Positions 26,689 to 35,768 of a stretch of 64,000 nucleotides of DNA are shown piece after piece. The translations under genes were made by a program, and so were the position numbers. Under the pieces are notes generated by a model, which made no database searches, was not told the DNA's origin, and was given only the letters and a program-made list of their open reading frames with translations. Every line of letters begins with the position of its first letter. Position 1 is the stretch's first letter. The stretch is from the NCBI RefSeq assembly GCF_015708085.1, contig NZ_JADNYM010000002.1, positions 165,050-229,049 of the forward strand, read 5' to 3'. This DNA is from Arthrobacter terrae (GTDB taxonomy: Bacteria; Actinomycetota; Actinomycetes; Actinomycetales; Micrococcaceae).

Positions 26689-26839
26689 CTGTCAACAGTA
26701 CCGTTGCCGCTGCGTGCCGAAGTCCCTGCCCGGTGATGCGCGTAGCCTGAAAGTCTGTTTTCTGAAAGACTGGCGACGGACAGCGGCGTTCGCATTCAGC
26801 TTTTTTCAACCAGTTATCAACAACCAGGAGGACGCTGAC

Positions 26840-27634
26840 GTGGGAAACCTCGAACCGCGCAGGACGCAGGACATTGAGTGCTGGCTGACGGACATGGATG
26901 GCGTACTGGTCCATGAAAACCAGGCTGTCCCGGGCGCCGTCGAACTGCTGCAGCGGTGGGTGGATACGTCCAAGCGTTTTCTGGTGCTGACCAATAACTC
27001 TATTTATACGCCGCGGGATCTCTCGGCGCGGCTGAGGGGTTCGGGGTTGGAAATACCGGAGGAAAACCTCTGGACATCCGCGCTGGCCACGGCGCAGTTC
27101 CTCAAGGGCCAGATGCCGCATGGTAAGGCCTTCGTGATCGGCGAGGCCGGACTGACCACTGCCCTGCACGAGGCAGGTTTTATTCTCACGGATCAGAATC
27201 CGGATTACGTGGTGCTCGGCGAAACGCGCACCTACTCCTTCGAAGCCATTACCAAGGCGATCCGGCTGATTGCCGACGGCGCACGTTTCATTGCCACCAA
27301 CCCGGATGCCACCGGTCCATCCAAGGAAGGGCCGCTCCCCGCTACCGGTGCGATCGCCGCGCTGATCAGCAAAGCAACCAACCGGGATCCGTACATTGTC
27401 GGCAAGCCGAATCCGATGATGTTCCGTTCCGCCATGAACCGTATCGAGGCCCACTCGGAGACCACCGCGATGATCGGCGACCGGATGGACACGGATATTA
27501 TCGCGGGCATGGAGGCGGGGCTGCACACCGTCCTGGTCCTGACCGGAATCACGCAACCCGAGGACGTGAACGCTTACCCGTTCCGGCCGGATGAAATCCT
27601 GAATTCGGTAGCGGATCTGATTCCGCGTATTTAG
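26840..27634 (+). CDS. HAD-IIA family hydrolase (NagD-like phosphatase)
   Basis: The 264-residue protein has the HAD motifs: LTDMDGVLVHE with nucleophile Asp18 and acid Asp20, LTNNS (motif II), VGKPNPMMF with the lysine, and MIGDRMDTDI (motif III). The C2 cap places it with NagD/sugar-phosphate phosphatases. The frame is open from 26546, but GTG 26840 is preceded by AGGAGG at a 9-nt distance and gives the usual length. Substrate unknown. Confidence 0.9.
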   Translation: MGNLEPRRTQDIECWLTDMDGVLVHENQAVPGAVELLQRWVDTSKRFLVLTNNSIYTPRDLSARLRGSGLEIPEENLWTSALATAQFLKGQMPHGKAFVIGEAGLTTALHEAGFILTDQNPDYVVLGETRTYSFEAITKAIRLIADGARFIATNPDATGPSKEGPLPATGAIAALISKATNRDPYIVGKPNPMMFRSAMNRIEAHSETTAMIGDRMDTDIIAGMEAGLHTVLVLTGITQPEDVNAYPFRPDEILNSVADLIPRI

Positions 27635-27650
27635 CGCCGGAGCCGATGAC

Positions 27651-28223
27651 TTAAAGCCCCAGATCGGTCTTACTGAAGGCAAAGAGGTACGGGACGCCGG
27701 CCTCGGCCTCGATCCGCTCCTTGGAACCGGTATCCCGGTCCACGATCACTGCCACAGCAGCCACCTCAGCGCCGGCGCGCCGCAGGGCTTCTACGGCGGT
27801 CATCGCGGAGCCTCCGGTAGTAGAGGTGTCCTCGAGGGCCACAACGCGCCGGCCGCGCACTTGAGGACCTTCCACCTGCCGGCCCATGCCGTAGGACTTC
27901 TGCGCCTTCCGGACTACGAACGCGTCAATCGCCCGGTCCTGGTCCGCGGCGGCATGCATCAGGGCGGTTCCCACCGGATCGGCGCCCATAGTGAGCCCTC
28001 CCGCTGCGGCGATGCCGGTGATCCCGGCATCGTCGAGCAGTGCCAGCATGACCTGCCCCACCAACCGGGACGCTTCGTGATGCAGCGTGATGCGGCGAAG
28101 ATCAATGTAGTAATCCGCCTCGGCGCCGCTGGAGAGGATCACCTTGCCCCTGACGATGGCCAGTTCCTTGATCAGTTCGAGGAGGCGGGAACGGGCAGCG
28201 GGCAGATCCAGGGGCGCAGTCAT
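27651..28223 (-). CDS. pyrE: Orotate phosphoribosyltransferase
   Basis: PyrE makes OMP from orotate and PRPP. The 190-residue protein has [18 protein letters not shown] near the start and the PRPP loop [17 protein letters not shown] 28223 is chosen on family length; ATG 28232 is possible, and TATATA just upstream could be a -10 box giving a very short or absent leader. No other pyrimidine genes are adjacent. Confidence 0.93.
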   Translation of the reverse strand: MTAPLDLPAARSRLLELIKELAIVRGKVILSSGAEADYYIDLRRITLHHEASRLVGQVMLALLDDAGITGIAAAGGLTMGADPVGTALMHAAADQDRAIDAFVVRKAQKSYGMGRQVEGPQVRGRRVVALEDTSTTGGSAMTAVEALRRAGAEVAAVAVIVDRDTGSKERIEAEAGVPYLFAFSKTDLGL

Positions 28224-28336
28224 GGCTTCCATCCTATATAGGGAGCGGTTTCTCCGGCACCGGAGTTCCCCGGGCCGGGGGCAAGTTCCCCGCCAAGCCG
28301 CACGGTCGTTTAAAGCAGCACAGTAGGCTTGCACGT

Positions 28337-29158
28337 ATGCGTGAACTCCAAAGACAAATCATTGCGGAAATGGGCGTAAAACCCAGTATTGATCCCGCTG
28401 CTGAAATCCGCCGCCGGGTGGACTTCCTCAAGGAGTACCTGCTGGCTACGGGGGCCGGCGGCTTTGTGCTGGGCGTCAGCGGAGGCCTGGATTCCACCCT
28501 CGCCGGCCGGCTGGCCCAACTGGCGGTAGAGGAGTTGAACGGCGCCGGGACAGCCGCGGACTTCGTCGCGGTCCGGCTCCCCTATGGCCGGCAGACCGAT
28601 GAGGAGGACGCGCAGCGGGCCATGGAGTTTATCGCGCCCAAGACGTCGTGGAGCTATAACGTGGCGCCGGCAGTGGATGGTTTTGTGGCTGAGTTCGCGG
28701 CCACCACCGGGGAGTCAATTGCGGATTTCACGAAAGGCAATATCAAGGCCCGGGCAAGAATGGTGGCTCAATACGCCTTGGCCGGCGCCAGGAATCTCCT
28801 GGTGATCGGGACCGACCACGCGGCCGAATCGGTGACCGGTTTCTTTACGAAGTTCGGTGACGGCGGCGCCGACGTATTGCCGCTGTACACGCTGGACAAG
28901 CGCCAGAACCGTGCGCTGCTGCGTGAGCTCAATGCGCCCGCGCGGCTCTACGACAAGGTACCGACGGCGGATCTGCTGGATGGGGTGCCCGGCCGCACCG
29001 ACGAGGACGAGCTTGGACTGCGCTACGACGTGATCGACGATTATTTGGAGGGGAAGGACGTCTTAGTGACGGATGCGCAGGCTATTGAAAAGCGCTACCT
29101 CGCCACCCGGCATAAACGCACTGTCCCGGTGTCCCTGCTGGATACCTGGTGGAAGTAA
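28337..29158 (+). CDS. nadE: Ammonia-dependent NAD+ synthetase
   Basis: The 273-residue NadE amidates nicotinate adenine dinucleotide to NAD. The ATP-pyrophosphatase P-loop SGGLDST lies at 48-54, followed by [30 protein letters not shown] and [20 protein letters not shown]. No nitrilase-type glutaminase domain is present, so free ammonia is the expected donor. It precedes the xthA gene with a 13-bp gap. Confidence 0.95.
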   Translation: MRELQRQIIAEMGVKPSIDPAAEIRRRVDFLKEYLLATGAGGFVLGVSGGLDSTLAGRLAQLAVEELNGAGTAADFVAVRLPYGRQTDEEDAQRAMEFIAPKTSWSYNVAPAVDGFVAEFAATTGESIADFTKGNIKARARMVAQYALAGARNLLVIGTDHAAESVTGFFTKFGDGGADVLPLYTLDKRQNRALLRELNAPARLYDKVPTADLLDGVPGRTDEDELGLRYDVIDDYLEGKDVLVTDAQAIEKRYLATRHKRTVPVSLLDTWWK

Positions 29159-29171
29159 GGAGTTCGGTAAA

Positions 29172-30002
29172 TTGGATGATGTGAAGACTGCGAAGCCCAT
29201 GAAAATAGCGACCTGGAATGTTAACTCGCTGCGTGCCCGCGCAGACCGCGTGGAGGACTGGCTGCGCCGAACCGACGTGGATGTTCTGGCCATTCAGGAA
29301 ACCAAGTGCAAAGACGAGAATTTCCCGTGGGAAATGTTCGAGAACAACGGGTACGAGGTGGCACACTTCGGATTCAGCCAGTGGAACGGAGTCGCTATTG
29401 CCTCCCGGGTAGGGCTCGACGACGTCGAACGCACCTTCGCTGCCCAGCCGGCCTTCGGTAAGGACGACAAGGACCCAATTCAGGAGGCCCGCGCGATCGC
29501 GGCAACCTGCAATGGCGTCCGCGTCTGGAGCCTGTATGTACCCAACGGCCGATCGCTGTCAGATCCGCATATGCCCTACAAGATTTCCTGGCTGGCAGCC
29601 CTGAAGGAACACGCCGTATCCGGGCTGTCCTCGGACTCGGCGGCCCAAATTGCCCTCATGGGTGATTGGAACATCGCTCCACGTGACGAGGATGTGTGGG
29701 ACATCGATTACTTCCTTAATGAAGGCCTGACACATGTCAGCGCTCCGGAGCGCGCGGCCTTTCATGCCTTCGAAGCAGCCGGCTTTACCGATGTGGTGCG
29801 TCCTTTCACCCCCGGGCCCGGCGTCTACACATATTGGGACTACACCCAACTGCGCTTTCCCAAGAAGCAAGGCATGCGGATCGACTTTATCCTGGCCTCC
29901 GCGGCGCTGGCCGCCCGCGTCACCGGGGCTGCCATCGACCGGGAAGAACGCAAGGGCAAGGGTGCCTCCGATCACGCGCCCGTCGTCGTGGAATTGGGCT
30001 GA
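29172..30002 (+). CDS. xthA: Exodeoxyribonuclease III (AP endonuclease)
   Basis: This exonuclease III-family enzyme repairs abasic sites. Motifs are KIATWNVNSLRAR, VLAIQETKCKDENFPW with the metal-binding Glu, LYVPNGRS, LMGDWNIAPRDEDVWD, and GMRIDFILAS with the final SDHAPVVVE. The body clearly begins at MKIATWNVN (29199). I choose TTG 29172 because AAGGAG lies exactly 9 nt upstream of it; ATG 29199 has no ribosome site. That adds nine residues. Confidence 0.92.
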   Translation: MDDVKTAKPMKIATWNVNSLRARADRVEDWLRRTDVDVLAIQETKCKDENFPWEMFENNGYEVAHFGFSQWNGVAIASRVGLDDVERTFAAQPAFGKDDKDPIQEARAIAATCNGVRVWSLYVPNGRSLSDPHMPYKISWLAALKEHAVSGLSSDSAAQIALMGDWNIAPRDEDVWDIDYFLNEGLTHVSAPERAAFHAFEAAGFTDVVRPFTPGPGVYTYWDYTQLRFPKKQGMRIDFILASAALAARVTGAAIDREERKGKGASDHAPVVVELG

Positions 30003-30005
30003 TCC

Positions 30006-30848
30006 ATGCGCAGCGGGCTGTATTTGGGTGGAACGTCGCTTCCTTTCGTCTCCAGCCTGCGCATATTCTCCCCGATGACGGCATTTACCACGCTGGAGCA
30101 GCGCTACATCGGGGAACACCTCCTGCCGGATCAGAGCCGGACGGCCGTGGATGTGCAGGAACTTGCCGATTCATTGGGCCGGGTTACCCGGCCCAATGGA
30201 GATCCGCTGCCCACAGCCGCCGCGGACAGAATCCGCACGCTGCGCCTTGCCGAGGACGGGCCGCTCCTGTACTCCCCGGGCCAGATGGTGATCCGTTCCT
30301 TTGCTGCAGTGGACGAATTCCACCGGGGGTACACTGCGCAACTGGCCGGCATGCTGGTGCCCGAGCGGTTCCGGGAACCACATCAGCGCCGGACGGAGGC
30401 AGCGCCGGGATATCCTGGCCCGCCGTTCACCAGGATATCCACGTGGGGCATTCCGTTCAGCTGGTTTGTGCTGGTGACGGAGACGGACCGGACCGAGGTG
30501 GTGGAGTCTTCGGGCCGCATTCTGACGGTACGGATCCAGGTGCCTCTGACGATTGCGCTTCGGCGTGCCGAAGCCTGCCTGACCATGCTCGAAGGCACAG
30601 CGGAAGAGCTGGACCTGCACGAAGAATTGGCAAACGTGGCGAACTGGCTTGAGGGATTCCGGGACGAATCCATCCTGGAGCTCGATTACGGCCCGGTGGC
30701 GGATCGCGTCTACCCCGATGATTCCCCGATGGACGTAAGGCTGGGGCTCGAATGCCTGGCCGAGGGAGACCTGACCGGAGCGGCGGCCGCCTACCGCAGG
30801 CTGGCGTCGCGCTGGATACCCATCCGGCAGCTGGCCCGCGCATCCTGA
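30006..30848 (+). CDS. Hypothetical actinobacterial protein
   Basis: I do not recognise a named family for this 280-residue soluble protein. It begins MRSGLYLGGTSLPFVSSLRIF and has a strand-rich middle (RISTWGIPFSWFVLV) and a C-terminal helical part rich in Leu and Glu, ending in a TPR-like helix pair (LGLECLAEGDLTGAAAAYRRL). It starts 3 bp after xthA and is likely co-transcribed with nadE and xthA. No signal peptide or membrane segment is visible. Confidence 0.75.
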   Translation: MRSGLYLGGTSLPFVSSLRIFSPMTAFTTLEQRYIGEHLLPDQSRTAVDVQELADSLGRVTRPNGDPLPTAAADRIRTLRLAEDGPLLYSPGQMVIRSFAAVDEFHRGYTAQLAGMLVPERFREPHQRRTEAAPGYPGPPFTRISTWGIPFSWFVLVTETDRTEVVESSGRILTVRIQVPLTIALRRAEACLTMLEGTAEELDLHEELANVANWLEGFRDESILELDYGPVADRVYPDDSPMDVRLGLECLAEGDLTGAAAAYRRLASRWIPIRQLARAS

Positions 30849-30857
30849 CTGATCCGC

Positions 30858-31871
30858 TCAACGGCACGGCGGCGCCGTCGTACCCCTGACAATCAGCTGA
30901 TGTGCCACCACGCTGTCCCGCACGGCCCCGGTCTTGCCCGCGAGCTCGGCGATCAGCATGCGGGCCGCAATCGAGCCGTGCGCGGTCGGATCCTGCCCGA
31001 CGGTGGTCAACCCCGCAGGCTCGGAAAACTCGTGGTCGTCGATGCCTATGATGGACAAGTCCTCCGGGATCCGGATTCCACGCCGGCGTGCCTCAAACAT
31101 CAATCCCAGCGCCATTTCATCCGAGGCACAGAAAACAGCCGTCGGCATCGGGGACGGGCTGTCGAACAGCCGGACGGCGGCGCGAACTCCATTGCGAACG
31201 GTATAGTCCCCCTCCACCTCCCATTCCGAGCGAGGTCCCAGGCCGGCGGCGTGCAGCGTCGACTCGAACCCCTCGGTCCGCAAACCGGGAACAGTGAAGT
31301 TCAGCTGGTCTTCCCAGCCGCCATGCAGATGGCCGATATCCCGGTGGCCCAGATCAAGAAGATGCTGCGTCGCGGCAGCGGCCGCCAGTGAATCATCAAT
31401 ACGGACGCTGCTGCAGCCGCTGACCGGACCGCCGACGGCGACGAGCGGGATCTCGGTGCGGTGCAGCTGTTCGAGCTCCTGATCGGACAGGGACAAGCAA
31501 AGCACCACCAGCGCGTCCATTTGTTTGCGCACCATGTTCCGGTTGAACAGCCGCTGCCTGTCTGAGGCATACCCGCCCAGGCTGAACAGGAGGAGATTAT
31601 AGGAATGCTCCCTTAGCTCCTGCTCCACGCCCTCGATGACACGGCCGAAGTACCACCTGTCCACGAACGGAGCCAGCACTCCAATGGTCCGCGTACGCCC
31701 GGTGGCCAACGTGCTGGCCGACGGAGAGGCAACGTATCCGAGGTCATCTGCCACGGCCAAAATTCGGGCCCGGGTGACCGGGCTGACCCTTGGCAGCCCG
31801 CGGATGGCGCGGGAAACGGTGGCGGTGGAGACCTTGGCGGCGGCCGCTACATCTTCAATACTTGCCACCAT
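30858..31871 (-). CDS. LacI-family transcriptional regulator
   Basis: The 337-residue protein has a typical LacI HTH at residues 1-27 (ASIEDVAAAAKVSTATVSRA) with the hinge helix, then a periplasmic-binding-protein-like sugar domain (TIGVLAPFVDRWYFGRVIEGVE, DGWEDQ-type region, AVFCASDEMALGLMFEARRRGI, IIGIDDHEFSE). ATG 31871 follows AGGGGACTG; the frame extends to 32036 through repetitive Gly/Thr/Ala sequence that is not conserved. It lies at the end of the sugar transport operon and probably controls it through the operator at 35722. Confidence 0.92.
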   Translation of the reverse strand: MVASIEDVAAAAKVSTATVSRAIRGLPRVSPVTRARILAVADDLGYVASPSASTLATGRTRTIGVLAPFVDRWYFGRVIEGVEQELREHSYNLLLFSLGGYASDRQRLFNRNMVRKQMDALVVLCLSLSDQELEQLHRTEIPLVAVGGPVSGCSSVRIDDSLAAAAATQHLLDLGHRDIGHLHGGWEDQLNFTVPGLRTEGFESTLHAAGLGPRSEWEVEGDYTVRNGVRAAVRLFDSPSPMPTAVFCASDEMALGLMFEARRRGIRIPEDLSIIGIDDHEFSEPAGLTTVGQDPTAHGSIAARMLIAELAGKTGAVRDSVVAHQLIVRGTTAPPCR

Positions 31872-31975
31872 CAGTCCCCTCATCTTCAAGCTGTTAGGGC
31901 ATCCTGGCGGGTGTGGCCGGGTCCTGGCTGTGCTGGCCGTACCGGCGGTACCGGCCGTGCTGGCCGTTTGCGGAG

Positions 31976-32245
31976 CTACATATGGCGCCTTGCCCGGCGC
32001 TGGGGCAATTTGCGGCGCAGCCGGAGCATTCCCCACAGGGCCAGCACAATGGCCAACAGCCCCATCGCCCAGCCCAAAGCCGGCTGACCCGTGATTTCCA
32101 GCCAGAGCGTCATCGCCAGCAGAATTACTCCCCAGAAGGCGAGGAAGCCAATGATGATGTCAAAATCCTCCCCCGAACGCTGGCGATGGCTGACACCTGG
32201 CCGGACCGCCCGGCCCGGCGCCGGTACGCGTGCGGAGCCGCGCAT
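31976..32245 (-). CDS. Small membrane protein at the end of the sugar ABC operon
   Basis: This 89-residue protein has a basic N-terminus, two membrane helices (about 29-47 and 53-72) and a very basic tail (RLRRKLPQRRARRHM). Its ATG shares a base with the TAA of the upstream permease (TAATG), so it is translationally coupled to it. No family is recognised. A link to the transporter is suggested by position only. Confidence 0.65.
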   Translation of the reverse strand: MRGSARVPAPGRAVRPGVSHRQRSGEDFDIIIGFLAFWGVILLAMTLWLEITGQPALGWAMGLLAIVLALWGMLRLRRKLPQRRARRHM

Positions 32246-33135
32246 TATTTCACCGCCCCGGCCGTCAGCCCGGCAACGATCTTGCGTTGGAAGATCAGCA
32301 CCAAAATCACCAACGGAATGGTGACCACCGTTCCAGCCGCCATGACCGCCGTGTACGGCTCCTGATGCGGCTGGGCCCCCGCGAAGTACGCGATGGCCAC
32401 CGTGACCGGTTTAGTCTCATCGTTGGAGAGCTGGCTGGCGATCAGGAACTCGTTCCAGGCCGCGATGAACGCCAGAATTGCAGTGGTGAAGATGGCAGGG
32501 GCAGCCAGAGGCATTATCACCTTGCGGAAAGCCTGTCCCTGTGTGCAGCCATCGATCCGGGCGGCCTCCTCCAGCTCCCACGGCATTTCGCGGAAAAACG
32601 AAGTCAGCGTATAGACGGTGAGCGGGAGTACAAAGGAGATGTCCGGAATGATCATGGCCTGGTAGCTGCCGTACCAGCCAATGTTGGTGAACAGCTGGAA
32701 CAGCGGCGTGACGAGGGCAACGCCCGGGAACATCGAGGCACCAAGGATGAATCCGAGAACCAAAAACTTGAAGCGGAATTCCAGCCGCGCCAACGCGTAG
32801 GCTGCGAAGACGCCGACCACCAGAGCGACGACGGTGGTTACTCCGCCAATGATGAAGGAGTTCAGCAGGTTCCGGGCAAAGTGGTTGCCCAAGTCGGTGG
32901 AGAACACCGTGATGAAGTTGTCCCAGGTGACGTGCGTGAAGAACGGCGTGGGATCGAAGGTGTAGCCGACGTCCCGGAATGCCGTCACGATCATCCAGTA
33001 AAACGGCAGCAGGCACCAGATGAAAATCAGCGCTGCACTAATGTATGTCCTGCCGCTGGCCCACCGGGCCCGATTCCGGGCGGCCGTTTTCGGTGCCGAA
33101 TCAAACGCCGCAGCCTTCAGTGTTGAAGCTGTCAT
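32245..33135 (-). CDS. Carbohydrate ABC transporter permease (MalG-type)
   Basis: The 296-residue protein is an inner-membrane permease of the CUT1 family with six predicted helices. The EAA loop that docks the ATPase is present (EEAARIDGCTQGQAFRKVIMPLAAPA). It overlaps the preceding permease gene by four bases. With the MalF-like partner and the lipoprotein it forms an importer whose ATPase is not encoded here, as is usual where a shared MsiK-type ATPase serves several systems. Confidence 0.93.
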   Translation of the reverse strand: MTASTLKAAAFDSAPKTAARNRARWASGRTYISAALIFIWCLLPFYWMIVTAFRDVGYTFDPTPFFTHVTWDNFITVFSTDLGNHFARNLLNSFIIGGVTTVVALVVGVFAAYALARLEFRFKFLVLGFILGASMFPGVALVTPLFQLFTNIGWYGSYQAMIIPDISFVLPLTVYTLTSFFREMPWELEEAARIDGCTQGQAFRKVIMPLAAPAIFTTAILAFIAAWNEFLIASQLSNDETKPVTVAIAYFAGAQPHQEPYTAVMAAGTVVTIPLVILVLIFQRKIVAGLTAGAVK

Positions 33136-34181
33136 TTTCCTTTCCCCTTTCCACCGGAGGCCGCGTCCACGGCGTTCGCGCCGAGGAATCTTATAAAGAT
33201 GAAAGCGACGATGAAGATAATCAGGAACGTGATGGTGGAAAGCGCCGCAGCTGAATTGAAGCCATTACGGATCTGTGCCACTACCAGCAGGGACAGTGTG
33301 GTGGTGTCATTGGCGCCGCCGGTCATAATGGCCGGGAGGTCGTACATCCGCAGCGCGTCCAGCACGCGGAACAAAATGGCCACCATGAGCGCCGGCTTGA
33401 CCAACGGCAGGGTGATCTGGGTGAACCGCTGCCAGGTCGATGCGCCGTCGACCTTGGCGGCTTCGTACACATCTGCCGGGATCATCTGCAGCCCGGCAAG
33501 GATCAGCAGGGCCATGAAGGGCGTCGTCTTCCAGACATCGGCGATGATGATGGCCGCTCGTGCCGGCCCTGAACTACCCGTCCAGAGGACGGCCGTGCCG
33601 AAGAGCTTGTTGGCAATCCCTTCAAAGGCGAAGATAAAGAACCACAGCTTCGCGGTGACTGCGGTGGGAATCGCCCAGGGAACCAGGACGGCGGCACGCA
33701 GTGCGCTGCGCCCACGGAACGCGCGGGCCATGATGATGGCCATCCAGAATCCCAAAATGGTCTCCAGAACTACCGTGATCACGGTAAAGAAAAACGTGGT
33801 GTAGGTGGCGCTCCAAAACTGCGAACCGACACTTCCCGGGGCGCACGCTTCCGTCCCGCCGTTGGGTGATGCGCACTGCTGGAACAGCCAGCCGATGTAG
33901 TTGGAGACGCCGGCAAAACCGCCCGCCACGAATGTTCCCGTGACCGGATCGAGCCCCTGATCATGCTGCAGAGACATCACAATTGCATTAATGACGGGGT
34001 AGATAATGACTATTGCCAGCAGGATCAGCGTCGGAGCTATGAGCATCGTTGCCCATTTGCCCTGGCTCTTGGCCCTGTTGTCCTGCCCGACCCCGCTGGC
34101 TTCTTTTCCCTGCTTAACCGGTTTTTCCGGTTTGGGGCTCTTAGCCCGGTGCGTCGTCGTTGGTTCCGCTCCGATTGACAT
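33132..34181 (-). CDS. Carbohydrate ABC transporter permease (MalF-type)
   Basis: The 349-residue CUT1 permease has a charged cytoplasmic N-terminus (about 1-45, rich in Lys), then six or more helices and an EAA loop (YEAAKVDGASTWQRFTQITLPLVKPA). ATG 34181 follows GGAAAGGAGGGGAC, a near-ideal ribosome site; a longer frame to 34226 is not needed. A strong hairpin lies between it and the binding-protein gene upstream. Confidence 0.93.
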   Translation of the reverse strand: MSIGAEPTTTHRAKSPKPEKPVKQGKEASGVGQDNRAKSQGKWATMLIAPTLILLAIVIIYPVINAIVMSLQHDQGLDPVTGTFVAGGFAGVSNYIGWLFQQCASPNGGTEACAPGSVGSQFWSATYTTFFFTVITVVLETILGFWMAIIMARAFRGRSALRAAVLVPWAIPTAVTAKLWFFIFAFEGIANKLFGTAVLWTGSSGPARAAIIIADVWKTTPFMALLILAGLQMIPADVYEAAKVDGASTWQRFTQITLPLVKPALMVAILFRVLDALRMYDLPAIMTGGANDTTTLSLLVVAQIRNGFNSAAALSTITFLIIFIVAFIFIRFLGANAVDAASGGKGKGK

Positions 34182-34290
34182 GTCCCCTCCTTTCCAAACG
34201 GAATCGATCGCTGCTCCGGCAGACAAGGCGTGCCTGCTTGGCTTTGCTGTGATTTGAGCTGGTAGTTAGCCGGTAGTTACTGCCACAGGC

Positions 34291-34321
34291 CCCTGCGGGC
34301 GGCGCCGGGCCGCCCGCAGGG
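34291..34321 (-). terminator. Intercistronic hairpin between binding protein and permease genes
   Basis: A perfect 13-bp GC stem (34291-34303 with 34309-34321) closes a 5-nt loop, 8 bp downstream of the binding-protein stop and ahead of the permeases. With no U-tract it could act as a partial terminator or as an mRNA stabiliser that keeps binding protein more abundant than permease. Confidence 0.7.
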
Positions 34322-34329
34322 CTCTGCTG

Positions 34330-35610
34330 TTAGGAACTTGCGGAGCTGATCGCCGTCTGCATATCAGACATAGCCTGATCAACGGACTTCTCACCCTTCA
34401 GCGCGGCATACGCATTGTCTTGGATCGCCTTGGTGACAGCCGGGTAGAACGGCGTCACGGGCCGCGGAACCGCGTTCTCGATGGAGGTCTTCAGCACCGG
34501 GAGGTACGGCAGTTGCTTAACCAGATCCGGGTCCGTATACAGCGAGGCCATCACAGGAGCGAGCGAACCCTGCGTGGCGTAGAACTTGCCGGATTCCTCA
34601 CTGGTCATGAAATTTACGAAATCCAGAGCCGTGGCCTTGTGCTTGGAATACGCGCTGATGGCCATATTGTGGCCGCCGAGGCTGGAAGCACCGGGACCGT
34701 CCTTGCCCGGCAAGGGAGCGACGCCGAAGGTGTCCTTCACGGTGGAGGTACCATCCGTCTTGGCCAGGTTGTACACGTAGGGCCAGTTCCGCATGAACAA
34801 CAGGTTCCCGCCCTCAAAAGCCTGCCGGCCCTGCTCCTCCTGGAAAGTGATGGCTTCCTTGGGAATGTTCCCGTCCTTGTAGGCCTTGACCAGATTATTC
34901 ATCCCGGCCTTGGCCTGATCCGTATTTACCGTCGGCTTGCCGTCCTTGTCCACCACTGTGCCGCCGGCGGTGTTGATCGCCTCGGAGACATTCACCGTCA
35001 GGCCCTCATACTTTGCGAACTGACCGGCGTAGCACCCGATCCCTTTGTCCTTGGCGATCGAACACATGCCCATCATCTCGTCCCAGGTCTTGGGCGGAGT
35101 GGGAACCAGGTCCTTGCGGTAATACAGCAAGCCGCCATCGGAAGCCTGCGGAACGGCGTAAAGCGTGTCCTTGTAGGTTCCCGTTTTCACGGTCGCCGGC
35201 AGCATTTTCGAGGTGTCCACCGCCATCTTGTCCTTCAACGGCTGCAGCCAGGACTTTGCGGCGAATTCGGCGGTCCAGATGACGTCCACAGATGCAACGT
35301 CGTAGCTGGCGTTCTTGGCCTGGAAATTCTGCACCAGGTCATCGTGCTGCTGGTCTGCGTTGTCGGATTGTTCCTTGAACGTCACCTTCTCGTCCGGATG
35401 GGCCGCATTCCATTTGTCCAGCTGCGGACGGACGACATTACTGTTGTCTTTGCCTTGGACGTAGGTAATAGGGCCGCGGTCGGTGAGGTTGCTGGCCGCA
35501 TCGCCGGCTGCCCCGCCTGATCCTCCGGAACTACCGCCGCTACAGGCTGCCAGCGCCAATGCCAGCACGCTCACGACCGCCAGGGGTGCAATTGACTTAG
35601 AGTTTCTCAT
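34330..35610 (-). CDS. Extracellular sugar-binding lipoprotein
   Basis: The 426-residue solute-binding protein has a lipoprotein signal (MRNSKSIAPL, hydrophobic core, lipobox LALAAC with Cys23) and a Ser/Gly linker. The mature part is of the MalE/CUT1 type (GPITYVQGKDNSNVVRPQLDKWN, TYKDTLYAVPQASDGGLLYYRKDLV, WPYVYNLAKT). It captures oligosaccharide for the two permeases. ATG 35610 gives the signal peptide. It is the first gene of the minus-strand operon, divergent from the alpha-glucosidase. Confidence 0.93.
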   Translation of the reverse strand: MRNSKSIAPLAVVSVLALALAACSGGSSGGSGGAAGDAASNLTDRGPITYVQGKDNSNVVRPQLDKWNAAHPDEKVTFKEQSDNADQQHDDLVQNFQAKNASYDVASVDVIWTAEFAAKSWLQPLKDKMAVDTSKMLPATVKTGTYKDTLYAVPQASDGGLLYYRKDLVPTPPKTWDEMMGMCSIAKDKGIGCYAGQFAKYEGLTVNVSEAINTAGGTVVDKDGKPTVNTDQAKAGMNNLVKAYKDGNIPKEAITFQEEQGRQAFEGGNLLFMRNWPYVYNLAKTDGTSTVKDTFGVAPLPGKDGPGASSLGGHNMAISAYSKHKATALDFVNFMTSEESGKFYATQGSLAPVMASLYTDPDLVKQLPYLPVLKTSIENAVPRPVTPFYPAVTKAIQDNAYAALKGEKSVDQAMSDMQTAISSASS

Positions 35611-35696
35611 CCTGCGCTCTTCTCTTGACCTAAACATGAGTTGATACACACAGCTCCGGCGCAATTTCCGGTGCGTGAGATTGAGTGGTGCAAGTC

Positions 35697-35726
35697 ACTC
35701 TAGTAAGCTGGCTCAAGATTGTGCAA
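35697..35726 (-). promoter_or_regulatory. Predicted promoter of the sugar ABC operon
   Basis: On the minus strand TTGCAC (35726-35721) and TAGAGT (35702-35697) are spaced by 18 bp. The -35 overlaps the LacI-type operator, so repressor binding would exclude RNA polymerase. Confidence 0.55.
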
Positions 35727-35735
35727 GCGCTTACA
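35722..35735. promoter_or_regulatory. LacI-family operator
   Basis: TGCAAGCGCTTACA is a 14-bp near-perfect palindrome (AAGC|GCTT core with central CG) of the standard LacI/CcpA type. It lies in the divergent region, 34 nt before the alpha-glucosidase start and 112 nt before the lipoprotein start, and can control both. Confidence 0.8.
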
Positions 35736-35768
35736 TCAAATTGTGATCTTTGCTCCCAGGAGGAAAAA

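Noticed and set aside
31911..31975. N-terminal extension of the LacI regulator through Gly/Thr/Ala repeats
   Set aside because: The extension is low-complexity and not conserved; ATG 31871 has the ribosome site and begins at the HTH.
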